DNA of 34,227 nt, taken from Microcaldota archaeon (GTDB lineage Archaea > Micrarchaeota > Micrarchaeia > Anstonellales > Bilamarchaeaceae). The stretch is from contig JACCLH010000083.1 in assembly GCA_013425375.1 (NCBI GenBank), positions 1-34,227 of the forward strand. Reading direction: 5' to 3'. Position numbers and translations under genes: made by a program. This document shows positions 25,133 to 34,227 of the stretch, in pieces. The notes under the pieces are model-generated. The model had not been told where the DNA came from, searched no databases, and saw only the letters and a list, made by a program, of their open reading frames with translations. The number at the start of each line of letters is the position of its first letter. Position 1 is the stretch's first letter.

Positions 25133-27826
25133 CTATCGTCCTTCTTTTTTCCCATTATACTTCATCCATTTCCTGATTTCCATGTAGGAGAACACGAACA
25201 GCGCCAGGCCTATCGCAAGTACCCATTCAGTAATGCCCAGCGGCTTCACATGGAACAGCTCATTGAGCAGCGGAGTATACAATATCGCCACCTGCATGCC
25301 CAGCGTCAGTATCGTCGTATAGACAAGCCATTTGTTCGCGAACAGCTCCCTGATGATCGGCCTCTCGAGCGAGCGGCAGGAGAACGCCTGCGTCTTCTCG
25401 AACATCACCATCACGGTGAAAGCCAGGCTCTGCGCCAGCACCATGTCGCCTCTGGTCACGTCGAACATGAATGCGCCGATGGTGGCGATGGTGACTATGG
25501 CCGGCGATTCGAATATGAATATGCCCATGCCCTTCCAGATGCTGTCTCCCTTCTTGCGGGGCTTTCTGTTCATGACCTCCCTGTCTATGGGGTCGACCGC
25601 CAGCGCGATGGCCGGCAGGCCGTCCGTGACGAGGTTTATCCACAGTATCTGTATGGCTATGAGCGGCAGGGGCATGCCCAGCATCACCGCGAAGAATATG
25701 ACCCCGACCTCTGCGATGTTGCCTGCGAGCAGGTAGGCGACCGTCTTCCGTATGTTATCATATATGCCGCGGCCTTCTTCTATGGCAGCCACGATGCTCG
25801 CGAAGTTGTCGTCAGCCAGCACCATGTCGCCGCTCTCCTTGGCGACCTCTGTGCCTGTGATGCCCATGGCCACGCCTATATCAGCCTTCTTCAGGGCCGG
25901 GGCGTCATTCACGCCATCGCCGGTCATCGCCACCACATGGCCTTTGTAGTTGAGCGCCTCCACGATCCTCAGCTTGTGTGCAGGAGACACTCGCGCATAG
26001 ACTGATATCCCATCCACTTTTGTGTGGAACTCGTCCTGGCCCATCCGGTCCAGCTCCTCGCCGGTCACCACCCTGCTGCCATCGCCTATGCCCAGCTCCT
26101 CTGCGATGGCCTTGGCAGTCAAGGGATGGTCGCCGGTTATCATGATTACCCGTATGCCAGCGCTCCTGCACAGCCTCAGGGCGTCCTTGACCTCCTCGCG
26201 CGGGCTGTCCATCATTGCAGCTATGCCTATGAAAGTGAGATCCTTCTCCACTGCGGCCTGGGTGAGTTTGGCTCCGTCCAGCTCCCTATATGCGAGCGCG
26301 AGCGTCCTGTATCCTTTGGCGGTCAACGCGTTGTTCGCTTCCTCTATCTCCTCTTTCTCCCCGGAACTCAGGCGCCTCGTTTTCCCATCTGCCAGCCTTC
26401 TCGTTGATAGCGTAAGCACGACCTCTGGCGCGCCTTTCACATAAGCTACGTTCTTGCCGCCATCCTTGCGGACCACAGCCATCATCTTCCTTGCGGAATC
26501 GAACGGGAACTCCACTATGGCCGCGTTCTCGGCCTCAAGGCTCTCCTTCCACGTGCCTCCCTTGGCTCCGAGCACGAGGAGCGAGCCTTCGGTCGGGTCC
26601 CCTATCACCTGCCAGCCTGCCTTCTCCTCCTTGAGGTACGCGTTGTTGCAGAGCACCGCGGTCTTCATCAGCATCTTCAGATCACACTCCCAGGGTGCGT
26701 GGCCTGCTTTATCCTTACTGAGAGCGCACCCTCGCATGCCGCCTTCCGCGCTGCTGGCGGCAGCGGGCGTCAGCCCTGGGAGTGTGCCGCTCTCCAGCCG
26801 TATCTCCTTGCCATCCACCGAGAATCCGCCTCTCGGCTCATAGCCTGAGCCGGAAACATCAACTATCTTATCATCGAGCAGTATCTTCCTGACCGTCATC
26901 TCGTTCTTGGTGAGCGTGCCGGTCTTGTCTGTGCATATCACGTCTGCGCAGCCGAGGGTCTCCACTGACTTCAGCTTCTTGACTATCGCATTGCGCCTGG
27001 ACATCCTCTGTACTCCCACCGCCAGTGTCACAACGACCACTGCTGGCAGTCCTTCGGGTATGGCTGCCACCGCCAGGCTCACCGAGGTCAGGAACATGCT
27101 GAACGGCTCAAAGCCCCTCAGCGTCCCAGCCAAGAATATGACCGCGCACAGCGCGACTATGGCCACGCCGAGCTGCTTACCCATGATCTCCAGGTCCTTC
27201 TCTATCGGCGTCTGCTCCTTCACAACGGATTGGACCATCTCGGATATCTCTCCCATCCTGGTGGCCATCCCGGTCTGCTCCACGAGCATCCTTCCCTTGC
27301 CTGACACCACTATGGTGCCCATATACGTCCTGCTCTCCTCCTCAGCGCTCTTGGCGACCGGCATGCTTTCCCCGGTCAGGGCGGCCTCGTCAGTGGCCAG
27401 ATCGAAGGATTCTATCACCACGCCATCAGCAGGTATCCGGTCGCCGGCCTCCACAAGCACGACGTCCCCAGGGACCAGCATCCTGGCGTCTATCACATCG
27501 ACCCTGCCGTCCCTCAGCACCATGGCCTTGGGTGAGACCATCCTCCTGAGCGCCTCGAACGACTTCTCGGCCCGGTACTCCTGGACAAAGCTGAGTATGG
27601 CGTGCATGAAGACTACCGCGAGTATCATGATGGCATCCAGGTCCTCCCCCAGAAGGGTGGCGATGGCCGCAGCGGCCAGCAGGAGCAGGATGAGGAAATC
27701 CGTGAACTGCTTCAGGAACTTGATGACCAGCGATTCTTTCTTCTTCTCCTGGAGCTCGTTGGGGCCGTGCTTCAGGAGCAGCTTCGCAGCCTCTGCATCC
27801 GAGAGCCCGGCATACCTGTTTTTCAT
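25133..27826 (-). CDS. P-type cation-transporting ATPase (Ca2+/PMA-like)
   Basis: DKTGTLTKNEMTV, TGES, GDPTEGSLLVL, MITGDHPLTAKAIAEELGI, MTGDGVNDAPALKKADIGVAMG. Confidence 0.95.
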   Translation of the reverse strand: MKNRYAGLSDAEAAKLLLKHGPNELQEKKKESLVIKFLKQFTDFLILLLLAAAAIATLLGEDLDAIMILAVVFMHAILSFVQEYRAEKSFEALRRMVSPKAMVLRDGRVDVIDARMLVPGDVVLVEAGDRIPADGVVIESFDLATDEAALTGESMPVAKSAEEESRTYMGTIVVSGKGRMLVEQTGMATRMGEISEMVQSVVKEQTPIEKDLEIMGKQLGVAIVALCAVIFLAGTLRGFEPFSMFLTSVSLAVAAIPEGLPAVVVVTLAVGVQRMSRRNAIVKKLKSVETLGCADVICTDKTGTLTKNEMTVRKILLDDKIVDVSGSGYEPRGGFSVDGKEIRLESGTLPGLTPAAASSAEGGMRGCALSKDKAGHAPWECDLKMLMKTAVLCNNAYLKEEKAGWQVIGDPTEGSLLVLGAKGGTWKESLEAENAAIVEFPFDSARKMMAVVRKDGGKNVAYVKGAPEVVLTLSTRRLADGKTRRLSSGEKEEIEEANNALTAKGYRTLALAYRELDGAKLTQAAVEKDLTFIGIAAMMDSPREEVKDALRLCRSAGIRVIMITGDHPLTAKAIAEELGIGDGSRVVTGEELDRMGQDEFHTKVDGISVYARVSPAHKLRIVEALNYKGHVVAMTGDGVNDAPALKKADIGVAMGITGTEVAKESGDMVLADDNFASIVAAIEEGRGIYDNIRKTVAYLLAGNIAEVGVIFFAVMLGMPLPLIAIQILWINLVTDGLPAIALAVDPIDREVMNRKPRKKGDSIWKGMGIFIFESPAIVTIATIGAFMFDVTRGDMVLAQSLAFTVMVMFEKTQAFSCRSLERPIIRELFANKWLVYTTILTLGMQVAILYTPLLNELFHVKPLGITEWVLAIGLALFVFSYMEIRKWMKYNGKKEGR
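26683..26786. repeat. Palindromic element inside the P-type ATPase CDS
   Basis: CACACTCCCAGGG (26683-26695)/CCCTGGGAGTGTG (26774-26786), with inner GGTGCG/CGCACC and GCCGCC/GGCGGC. Confidence 0.75.
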
Positions 27827-27875
27827 CGTTTCCTAGTTCGAAACACGACCTTTAAAAATACTCCGATGTAGAGAA

Positions 27876-28541
27876 ATGTATAACTCGTTCTCCCAAGTGG
27901 TTTTGATGGATAGCATAAAACACGTTGAAGATGCGAAGCAGACCGGTACTACGACAGTGGGCTTGGTATGCAAGGATGGGATTGTCCTCGCCAGCGACAG
28001 GCGGGCGACCATGGGCTATTTCATCGCGAGCAAGGATATTGACAAGATATATCCTGTGAGCGACCGCATAGCCATGACCATAGCCGGCAGCGTGGGCGAT
28101 GCCCAGACGCTCATCCGCTGGATGAACGCCGAACTCAAGCTCTATGAGCTTAAGCATGAGAAGGCGGCGACGGTGGAGGCCGCGGCCGTCCTCCTGGCCA
28201 ACATACTTTCCCAATACAAATACTACCCGTTCTTCGTCCAGCTGCTCATAGGCGGCATAGATGAGAAGCCCAGGCTCTTCTCGGTGGACATGCTCGGCGG
28301 CATAACAGAAGAGAAGATGACATCCACTGGCAGCGGTTCCCCCATCGCCTACGGTGTCATGGAGGAGCTCTACGCGCTTGACCAGGACATCTCGGTCAAT
28401 CTGCCCATAGCCGCCAAGGCCGTAAGCGCCGCCATGAAGAGGGATGCCGCCACCGGCGAGCGGGTGGACCTGGCAGTGATAACGAAATTCGGTTTCAAGA
28501 GGCTGGAAAAGGAAGATGTCGCCCGCCTTATGAAAGCCTAA
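27876..28541 (+). CDS. psmB: Proteasome subunit beta
   Basis: Propeptide then TTTVGLVCKDGIVLASDRRATMG. Start could be 27876 or 27906. Confidence 0.95.
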   Translation: MYNSFSQVVLMDSIKHVEDAKQTGTTTVGLVCKDGIVLASDRRATMGYFIASKDIDKIYPVSDRIAMTIAGSVGDAQTLIRWMNAELKLYELKHEKAATVEAAAVLLANILSQYKYYPFFVQLLIGGIDEKPRLFSVDMLGGITEEKMTSTGSGSPIAYGVMEELYALDQDISVNLPIAAKAVSAAMKRDAATGERVDLAVITKFGFKRLEKEDVARLMKA

Positions 28542-28605
28542 GCTCCCTAAACCTTAACCAATATTTTTTCTTTCAGCAGTACGCACATCAACGCAACTTT
28601 TCGAG

Positions 28606-30510
28606 GTGTTTCCATTGCACTATAAGGACATAGTAAAGAAAATCAGCGAAATCATGCCGCCTGACTGCGAGGTCACAAAGGTGGAGCCTGAAGGGCTGTC
28701 CACCGTCATATACATCAAGAACATCAAGGCGTTCTACTCCAATGACAGGCTCATAAAGGAGCTGGCCAGCGCGCTCAAGAAGAAGGTCACCATCCGCGTG
28801 GACCCTGCCAATCTCATGCCGCTGGACGAGGCCAAGCAGATAATACAGACCCTGGTGCCGAAGGAGGCCGACATCCGCGACATCACCTTCGTCCCTGAGA
28901 TGTGCGAGGTCCGCATTGAGGCGATAAAGCCCGGCCTTGTCATAGGCAAGGGCGGTTCCGTACTGAAAGAGATCATGCTCCGCACCAACTGGGCGCCGGT
29001 CACCCTCCGCGCACCGACCATGCCCTCAGCGACCCTGGAGGGCGTGAGGAAGATAAACGCCATGGAGGCCGCGGAGAGGAAGAAATTCCTGGTCAACATA
29101 GGCAAGAAGATATGCCAGCCGTCTCCTCCAGGCGACTGGATACGGGTTATGGCGCTCGGAGGCTTCAGGGAGGTGGGTCGTTCCTGCATGCTTGTCCAGA
29201 CGCCGAACAGCAAGGTCCTCATAGATGTCGGGGTGAATACTGCCACATCCGATCCGACCAAGGCATATCCCTATCTGAACATGACCGGATTCTCGCTGGA
29301 GGACCTTGACGCCGTGGTGATAAGCCACGGCCACATGGACCACATGGGCTTCCTCCCCTACCTGTTCGCCTACGGCTATGACGGCCCGGTGTACTGCACG
29401 CCGCCCACGCGCGACTTCATGGTGCTGCTCCAGCAGGACTACCTCAATCTGTGCAAGAAGGCGTTCAACACAGACCCGCCCTACACCAAGAAGGACATCT
29501 ACAAGGAGCTCCGCAACATCATCACCGTGGATTACGAGGAGGTTGTGGACATCACGCCGGAGATAAAGATGACGCTCTACAACGCCGGCCACATCCTGGG
29601 CAGCGCCAGCGTGCATCTCCACATCGGAGAAGGCGCGCACAACCTGGTCTACTCGGGTGATATCAAGTTCGGCTTCACCAGGCTCTTCGACCCTGCCACC
29701 ACGCACTTCCCGAGGCTGGAGACGCTTTTCATAGAGAGCACCTACGGAGGCAGGAACGACATCTCAGTCAACAGGTTCGACAGCGAGAAGAGGCTCTCCA
29801 CCATAATAAGGGAGGCCATCGCCAAGAGGGGGAAGGTCCTCATACCGGTGTTCGCTGTCGGCCGTTCCCAGGAGATACTGCTCGTGCTGGAAGAGATGAT
29901 GCGCAGGGAGCCTGACATCAACATCCCGATATACATTGACGGCATGATACTGGAGGCGTCGGCCATCCACACCGCCTATCCCGAATATCTCCGCGAACAG
30001 CTCCAGAGGAGGATACTCTCTGACAGGAGCCCGTTCGAATCGCCGCTGATAAAGGTGGCCAAGGGCACGTCCAAGGAGGAGATAATCAATGGAGAGCCTG
30101 CGGTCATCCTGGCTCCGTCAGGCATGCTCACCGGAGGCCCGTCCTATGAATACCTCAGGCTCATGGCAGACGACCCGAACAACGCGCTCGTCTTCGTGGG
30201 ATATCAGAGCGCGCTTTCGCTCGGAAGCAAGGTCCAGCGCGGCATGAAGGAGCTGCCCATCCTCGGTGATGACGGCAAGATGAAGACGCTGAACATAAAC
30301 ATGCGCGTGGATACGGCTGAAGGCTTCTCAGGCCACAGCGACCGCGCACAGCTCGCCGCCTATCTCAAGAACCTGAGGCCGGGTCCTGAGCGCGTGCTGA
30401 CCATGCACGGAGACTGGGGCAAGACCGAGGAGTTCGCCAGGTCCATAGGCATGATGATGCGGAAGGATTCGCGCGCGCTGGCTGATCTGGAAGCCGTGAG
30501 GCTGAAATGA
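28606..30510 (+). CDS. aCPSF1/FttA-type beta-CASP ribonuclease with N-terminal KH region
   Basis: KPGLVIGKGGSVLKEIM (KH), SHGHMDHMGFLPYL, ESTYGGR, SGHSDRAQL; GTG start. Confidence 0.95.
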   Translation: MFPLHYKDIVKKISEIMPPDCEVTKVEPEGLSTVIYIKNIKAFYSNDRLIKELASALKKKVTIRVDPANLMPLDEAKQIIQTLVPKEADIRDITFVPEMCEVRIEAIKPGLVIGKGGSVLKEIMLRTNWAPVTLRAPTMPSATLEGVRKINAMEAAERKKFLVNIGKKICQPSPPGDWIRVMALGGFREVGRSCMLVQTPNSKVLIDVGVNTATSDPTKAYPYLNMTGFSLEDLDAVVISHGHMDHMGFLPYLFAYGYDGPVYCTPPTRDFMVLLQQDYLNLCKKAFNTDPPYTKKDIYKELRNIITVDYEEVVDITPEIKMTLYNAGHILGSASVHLHIGEGAHNLVYSGDIKFGFTRLFDPATTHFPRLETLFIESTYGGRNDISVNRFDSEKRLSTIIREAIAKRGKVLIPVFAVGRSQEILLVLEEMMRREPDINIPIYIDGMILEASAIHTAYPEYLREQLQRRILSDRSPFESPLIKVAKGTSKEEIINGEPAVILAPSGMLTGGPSYEYLRLMADDPNNALVFVGYQSALSLGSKVQRGMKELPILGDDGKMKTLNINMRVDTAEGFSGHSDRAQLAAYLKNLRPGPERVLTMHGDWGKTEEFARSIGMMMRKDSRALADLEAVRLK

Positions 30511-30529
30511 AAAAAGGATAAAGAAAGGT

Positions 30530-31099
30530 TTACCTGATCCACACGTCTACGTTCCCCTCGCAGGCCTTTCCACCTACAGATACCGTGACATGTTTCAGGG
30601 CTTTTTCCAGGTCTGCATGCAGCTTAGATTTGAGATACACCATTTGAGCATCTGTGGACCTCCACAAATATGATTCTAGTGTGCAGGTCACATAAGGATG
30701 CCCATTTGACACCCACCATATTGATGTTTCACCTGCTCCTAGCTCAGCCAGTCGTTGAACTACTCGGCCGATACGGGCTCCTCCTGGGCCTGGGCAAAAG
30801 ACTGGAGTAGCGCGCTTCACGCTTATCTTGCCCTTCGTATTGACCTGGACGTCAAGCCTTACGGCAACCCTTGCGGGAAGAGGAGAATTTTCTCCCTCGA
30901 ATAGCCGAGTGTTGTTTATCACATCTTTGACTACATCATATAGTACATTATGTACCTTTTCCAGTGCCGCATTCTCGCATCGCATCGGCGGTTCGGTCTT
31001 CGGCTGCGCATAAGTAGGAAGCCCGCCGTTCAATGCCGTCGCCAAAGCTGCCGCAGCGACCGCTCCTCTCAATCCGACTTTCATCCTGTTATTCATCAT
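30530..31099 (-). CDS. Predicted secreted hypothetical protein
   Basis: N-terminal signal-like MKVGLRGAVAAAALATALNGGLPTYAQ; RLDVQVNTKGKISV resembles TonB-C-like repeats (weak). Confidence 0.6.
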   Translation of the reverse strand: MMNNRMKVGLRGAVAAAALATALNGGLPTYAQPKTEPPMRCENAALEKVHNVLYDVVKDVINNTRLFEGENSPLPARVAVRLDVQVNTKGKISVKRATPVFCPGPGGARIGRVVQRLAELGAGETSIWWVSNGHPYVTCTLESYLWRSTDAQMVYLKSKLHADLEKALKHVTVSVGGKACEGNVDVWIR

Positions 31100-31232
31100 A
31101 TCCCCCTTTGCACATACGCATGTGCCACCCTATATACGATTGAATACATTTTTAAATGTGTTCTATAACAAATGACAAGATTCAAGCGCTTATTATGGCA
31201 AATCCGACAATCCGGAATACGGAAACCTACGC

Positions 31233-31715
31233 CTACCTCTTTTTCTTCAGTTTCCTTTCTATCTCGTGGCGCTCCCATGGATAGACTATCCAGGCGCTGG
31301 CTGTCGCCGCGTAGTAATCCGGCTTGAAGTCCGAGAAATCCGGGGTCGGCTTGTAATGGATGGTGGCCACCCGTGTCTCTCCGGCTCCTTTCCTTTTCAG
31401 GTAATCCTTCGCCACCAGGATGCTCTTCCCAGTGTCTACTATGTCATCCACGATGAGTATCCTCTTGCCCTTGATGTCCATGTTGAGCTCCTGGGATATC
31501 CTCGGGAAGTCCGTGGGCTTGCCCATGGTCTTGTAGAACGAGATGCCCAATATCCCGATATCATCCACTCCGAGGATGTCTGCCAGTATCCTCGCAGGCA
31601 CCAGCCCTCCCCGGGAAAGTCCGACTATCATGTCCGGCTTGAAGCCTTTCACCATGCCGGCCAGCTTTTCGCAGTATGCGATGGTGGCATCCCAGTTCAT
31701 CCTCAACAGGTCCAT
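31233..31715 (-). CDS. Phosphoribosyltransferase (Gpt/hypoxanthine-type)
   Basis: MIVGLSRGGLVPARILAD; RILIVDDIVDTGKS PRPP loop. Confidence 0.88.
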   Translation of the reverse strand: MDLLRMNWDATIAYCEKLAGMVKGFKPDMIVGLSRGGLVPARILADILGVDDIGILGISFYKTMGKPTDFPRISQELNMDIKGKRILIVDDIVDTGKSILVAKDYLKRKGAGETRVATIHYKPTPDFSDFKPDYYAATASAWIVYPWERHEIERKLKKKR

Positions 31716-31784
31716 GCGCTAATGCCCTTCAAGAATGTTTAAAAGCCTTTCTACGGTATAGCCATCAAAACTCAGGTGTATCAA

Positions 31785-31874
31785 ATGGAGCCCTTCAGGA
31801 TAGACGAAGAAGAAGACTGGGAAGACGACGACATGGAAGAGGACGAGTGGGAGGAAGAAGAGGAGGAAGAGTGA
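31785..31874 (+). CDS. Acidic microprotein 1 (29 aa)
   Basis: MEPFRIDEEEDWEDDDMEEDEWEEEEEEE*; TATA-like GTTTAAAAG upstream; paralogous to the next ORF. Confidence 0.6.
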   Translation: MEPFRIDEEEDWEDDDMEEDEWEEEEEEE

Positions 31875-31889
31875 CTCCGGGGCAGTTCC

Positions 31890-31976
31890 ATGAAACCATT
31901 ACGCATAGACGAAGAGGAAGAGCCTTCTGACGACGACTTCGAGGAAGAGGACTGGGAAGAAGAGGAAGAGACCTGA
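31890..31976 (+). CDS. Acidic microprotein 2 (28 aa)
   Basis: MKPLRIDEEEEPSDDDFEEEDWEEEEET*; same N-terminal MxPxRIDEEE and W-E-run tail. Confidence 0.6.
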   Translation: MKPLRIDEEEEPSDDDFEEEDWEEEEET

Positions 31977-32039
31977 TACCGCTGTTTCCCTGCTGTTTTT
32001 TTAATCTTAGGAAGCTAGTTCTTTTTGTAAATCAAGTAC

Positions 32040-32247
32040 GGGCTCGTAGCTCAGTCGCACCTTTTTAGGAAAAAGGTGCGTCCAAAAACCGGTAGTTAGT
32101 TTTTGGCGCGCTTCACAATAAAGCGGTGCGGAGAAGCTTGGATAGAGCGGCAGCCTTCTAAGCTTTGGGTAATAGCAAGCCAGTTTTTGGCCGCTTTTTC
32201 CCAAAAAGCGGAAAGCTGTAGGTCAGGGGTTCAAATCCCCTCGGGCC
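32040..32247 (+). tRNA. tRNA-Arg(TCT) with two introns
   Basis: Acceptor GGGCTCG/CGGGCCC, D-stem GCTC/GAGC, anticodon stem GCAGC/GCTGT with loop CTTCTAA, T-arm AGGGG-TTCAAAT-CCCCT, discriminator G. D-loop intron about 32055-32136; anticodon intron about 32161-32213. Confidence 0.9.
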
Positions 32248-32373
32248 CGTTTCTATTCACTGCGGCGAGGCCGGGCAGCGTGAAGCCCGGCACTTCCTAA
32301 GCCTTTTAAATTCCTTTTCATCATCTACTGGCTATCAAATCCTTGAAGCGAATGCTTTCTGTCAGGTGGTCTT

Positions 32374-32622
32374 ATGGATATCAAACAAATCAGCGAAATG
32401 GTCGATAATCTCGTCAATGACACAACAATCCCGAAGAATATCCGCAAGGCCCTGTCCGAGGCCAAGTCCAGGCTTGACAGCAACGAAGAGAAAAGCGTCA
32501 AGATAAGCGCGGCCATCTATCTCATCGAATCCATAACCGAGGACATCAACATGCCCGCCCATGCAAGGACCCAGATATGGTCCATCATAGGCGCGCTTGA
32601 AGAGATGAATGAGCGAACGTGA
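32374..32622 (+). CDS. UPF0147 family protein
   Basis: MVDNLVNDTTIPKNIRKALSEAKSRL...ISAAIYLIESITEDINMPAHARTQIW. Confidence 0.92.
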   Translation: MDIKQISEMVDNLVNDTTIPKNIRKALSEAKSRLDSNEEKSVKISAAIYLIESITEDINMPAHARTQIWSIIGALEEMNERT

Positions 32623-34057
32623 GGCGATGATCGCTGAACTCGCTGAGAAAGGCATAAGGGTTGCGGTCGAAGCAGAGGAGCTCCTTATCAACGACCAGAC
32701 CGGCACCCTCGTGCAGAGGATGCTTCTCCTGGACAAGCCGTTCATAACCAAGGAAGATGTGGAATCGCTCCTCAAACCGCCTGAAATCCCCAAGGCCGAA
32801 ATCATCAGGCCCTCCTCGTTCTCGCCTAGCGCCAAGGAGCACCCGCCGGACATAAAGGTCAACCACACCCTGGATGTGACAGGCAAGTCCAGGACAAAGG
32901 GCGAGGTAGACAATTTCATCGCGCATTTCAGGAACAGGTTCGAACGCATCTCCCGCATGCTGAGGAGGAGCAATGCTGTGCCCACTGTGGACCTGGCCGA
33001 TGTCAGGAAGCACCTCAACGAGAAGGTCCGCGTCATAGTCTTCATATCCGAGAAGCGGGACACCAAGAAGGGCAACCTGCTTTTCGAGGTGGAGGATTTC
33101 ACAGGAACGTTCAAGATCGTCGTTTCCCAGTCCAGGTTCAACGACAAGATAATGGACAAGGCCAAGGCCGTGCTGCTGGATGACATCGTGGCCATAACAG
33201 GCAAGGTCCTGGAGCCGTATATCATAGCAGAGGACATAGAATGGCCGGACATCCCGGTCATCCGCGAGAAGAAGCAGGTGGAGGCTGATGTGGCCGTCGC
33301 CTATCTCTCTGACCTGCATTTCGGCAGCAGGCATTTCCTGAGCAAGCCCCTGAAATCCTTCTCGGACTGGCTCCACGGCAGAGGTGAGGCCAGGGAACTG
33401 GCAGGCAAGGTGAAGTACATATGCATCGCCGGTGACATCGCCGACGGCATCGGCATCTACCCCAACCAGGAGAAGGACCTGGTGGTGAAGGACATCTACC
33501 AGCAGTACAAGATGTTCGACGATTTCATGGAGACCCTGCCGGATTACATCGAGGTCATAGCCGCGCCGGGCAACCACGACGCGGTCCGGAGGGGGGAGCC
33601 CCAGCCAGCATTGGCCAAGGATATGATATCCTCGGACATCACCCTCGTAGGCAACCCGTCCTGCGTGGCGGTGGAAGGCGTGAAGCACCTGATATATCAT
33701 GCGACGTCCATGGATTCCATGATAGCGAGCATCCCGCATGCGTCCTACATGCACCCTGAGAAGGTGATGGTGGAATATCTCAAGAGGCGGCACCTCTCGC
33801 CCATCTATGGCGGCAACCTGATAATCCCTGAGAACGTGGACTACATGGTGATAGAGGAGCCGCCTGATGTCTTCCATTCCGGCCATGTGCACAAGAACGG
33901 ATACACCCAGTACCGCGGCACGCTCGTGATAAACTCAGGCACGTTCCAGGACCAGACAGACTACCAGGTGAAGCAGGGCCATATCCCCACTCCGGCGCTG
34001 GTTCCGGTGTATGAGATGAAATCCGGCCGCCTGCACACCCTGGATTTCAAATCATGA
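32609..34057 (+). CDS. polB: Archaeal DNA polymerase II small subunit DP1
   Basis: YLSDLHFGSRHF, GDIADGIG, PGNHDAVRRGEPQP, SGHVHKNGY. Confidence 0.95.
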   Translation: MSEREAMIAELAEKGIRVAVEAEELLINDQTGTLVQRMLLLDKPFITKEDVESLLKPPEIPKAEIIRPSSFSPSAKEHPPDIKVNHTLDVTGKSRTKGEVDNFIAHFRNRFERISRMLRRSNAVPTVDLADVRKHLNEKVRVIVFISEKRDTKKGNLLFEVEDFTGTFKIVVSQSRFNDKIMDKAKAVLLDDIVAITGKVLEPYIIAEDIEWPDIPVIREKKQVEADVAVAYLSDLHFGSRHFLSKPLKSFSDWLHGRGEARELAGKVKYICIAGDIADGIGIYPNQEKDLVVKDIYQQYKMFDDFMETLPDYIEVIAAPGNHDAVRRGEPQPALAKDMISSDITLVGNPSCVAVEGVKHLIYHATSMDSMIASIPHASYMHPEKVMVEYLKRRHLSPIYGGNLIIPENVDYMVIEEPPDVFHSGHVHKNGYTQYRGTLVINSGTFQDQTDYQVKQGHIPTPALVPVYEMKSGRLHTLDFKS

Positions 34058-34227
34058 CAAGGGTCGCGCCAGCCGTTCTGACTTCCTCCCAGTAAATCCG
34101 CAAGTGAATAAAAAGACGTCGGATTGACTCAGGAATTTCAGTAGATTTTGAAGCTCAGCAGCACGATTGCCGGATATACAGGCATACTGCCGCTGCCAGT
34201 TGCAGCAGACTACTGCAGAACTCTGTC

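Noticed and set aside
25250-27836. Several long + strand ORFs (25250-26005, 26907-27836 and others)
   Set aside because: Antisense shadows of the P-type ATPase.
31110-31125. GCACAT-acgc-ATGTGC palindrome upstream of the secreted protein gene
   Set aside because: Short 6-bp stem; too weak to interpret without conservation.
32585-33892. 435-aa ORF on - strand
   Set aside because: Antisense to DP1, whose phosphoesterase motifs are unambiguous.
34058-34227. Terminal non-coding stretch
   Set aside because: No supported ORF, RNA or repeat; cut by the window edge.

Overview
This is an archaeal chromosomal segment, probably euryarchaeal or DPANN-like judging by DP1, PriS/PriL, aCPSF1, eS6, aIF2-gamma and deoxyhypusine synthase. 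It is mostly conserved informational and housekeeping genes plus an approximately 10.5 kb type IV pilus locus: KaiC-like ATPase, a vWA-bearing pilin-like protein, minor pilins, a secretion ATPase with an N-terminal wHTH-like region, two TadC/FlaJ proteins and three equal-length major pilins. The unexplained material is mainly structured nucleic acid. (1) A family of hairpin-bearing introns with a T5-AGN-A5 core sits inside three different tRNA genes (Ser-GCT, a Trp-CCA candidate, Arg-TCT), at different positions in the tRNA fold. (2) A tandem array of three 44-nt stem-loops at a 66-67 nt period lies exactly in phase with the tRNA-Ser 5' end and shows compensatory changes. (3) A multi-branched perfect-stem element lies between convergent genes at about 24976-25113. 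(4) Palindromic segments appear in-frame inside an MGMT gene and a P-type ATPase gene. (5) Two tandem acidic microprotein ORFs (29 and 28 aa) are missed by the ORF track. All calls were made by reading the sequence; no searches or folding programs were run.
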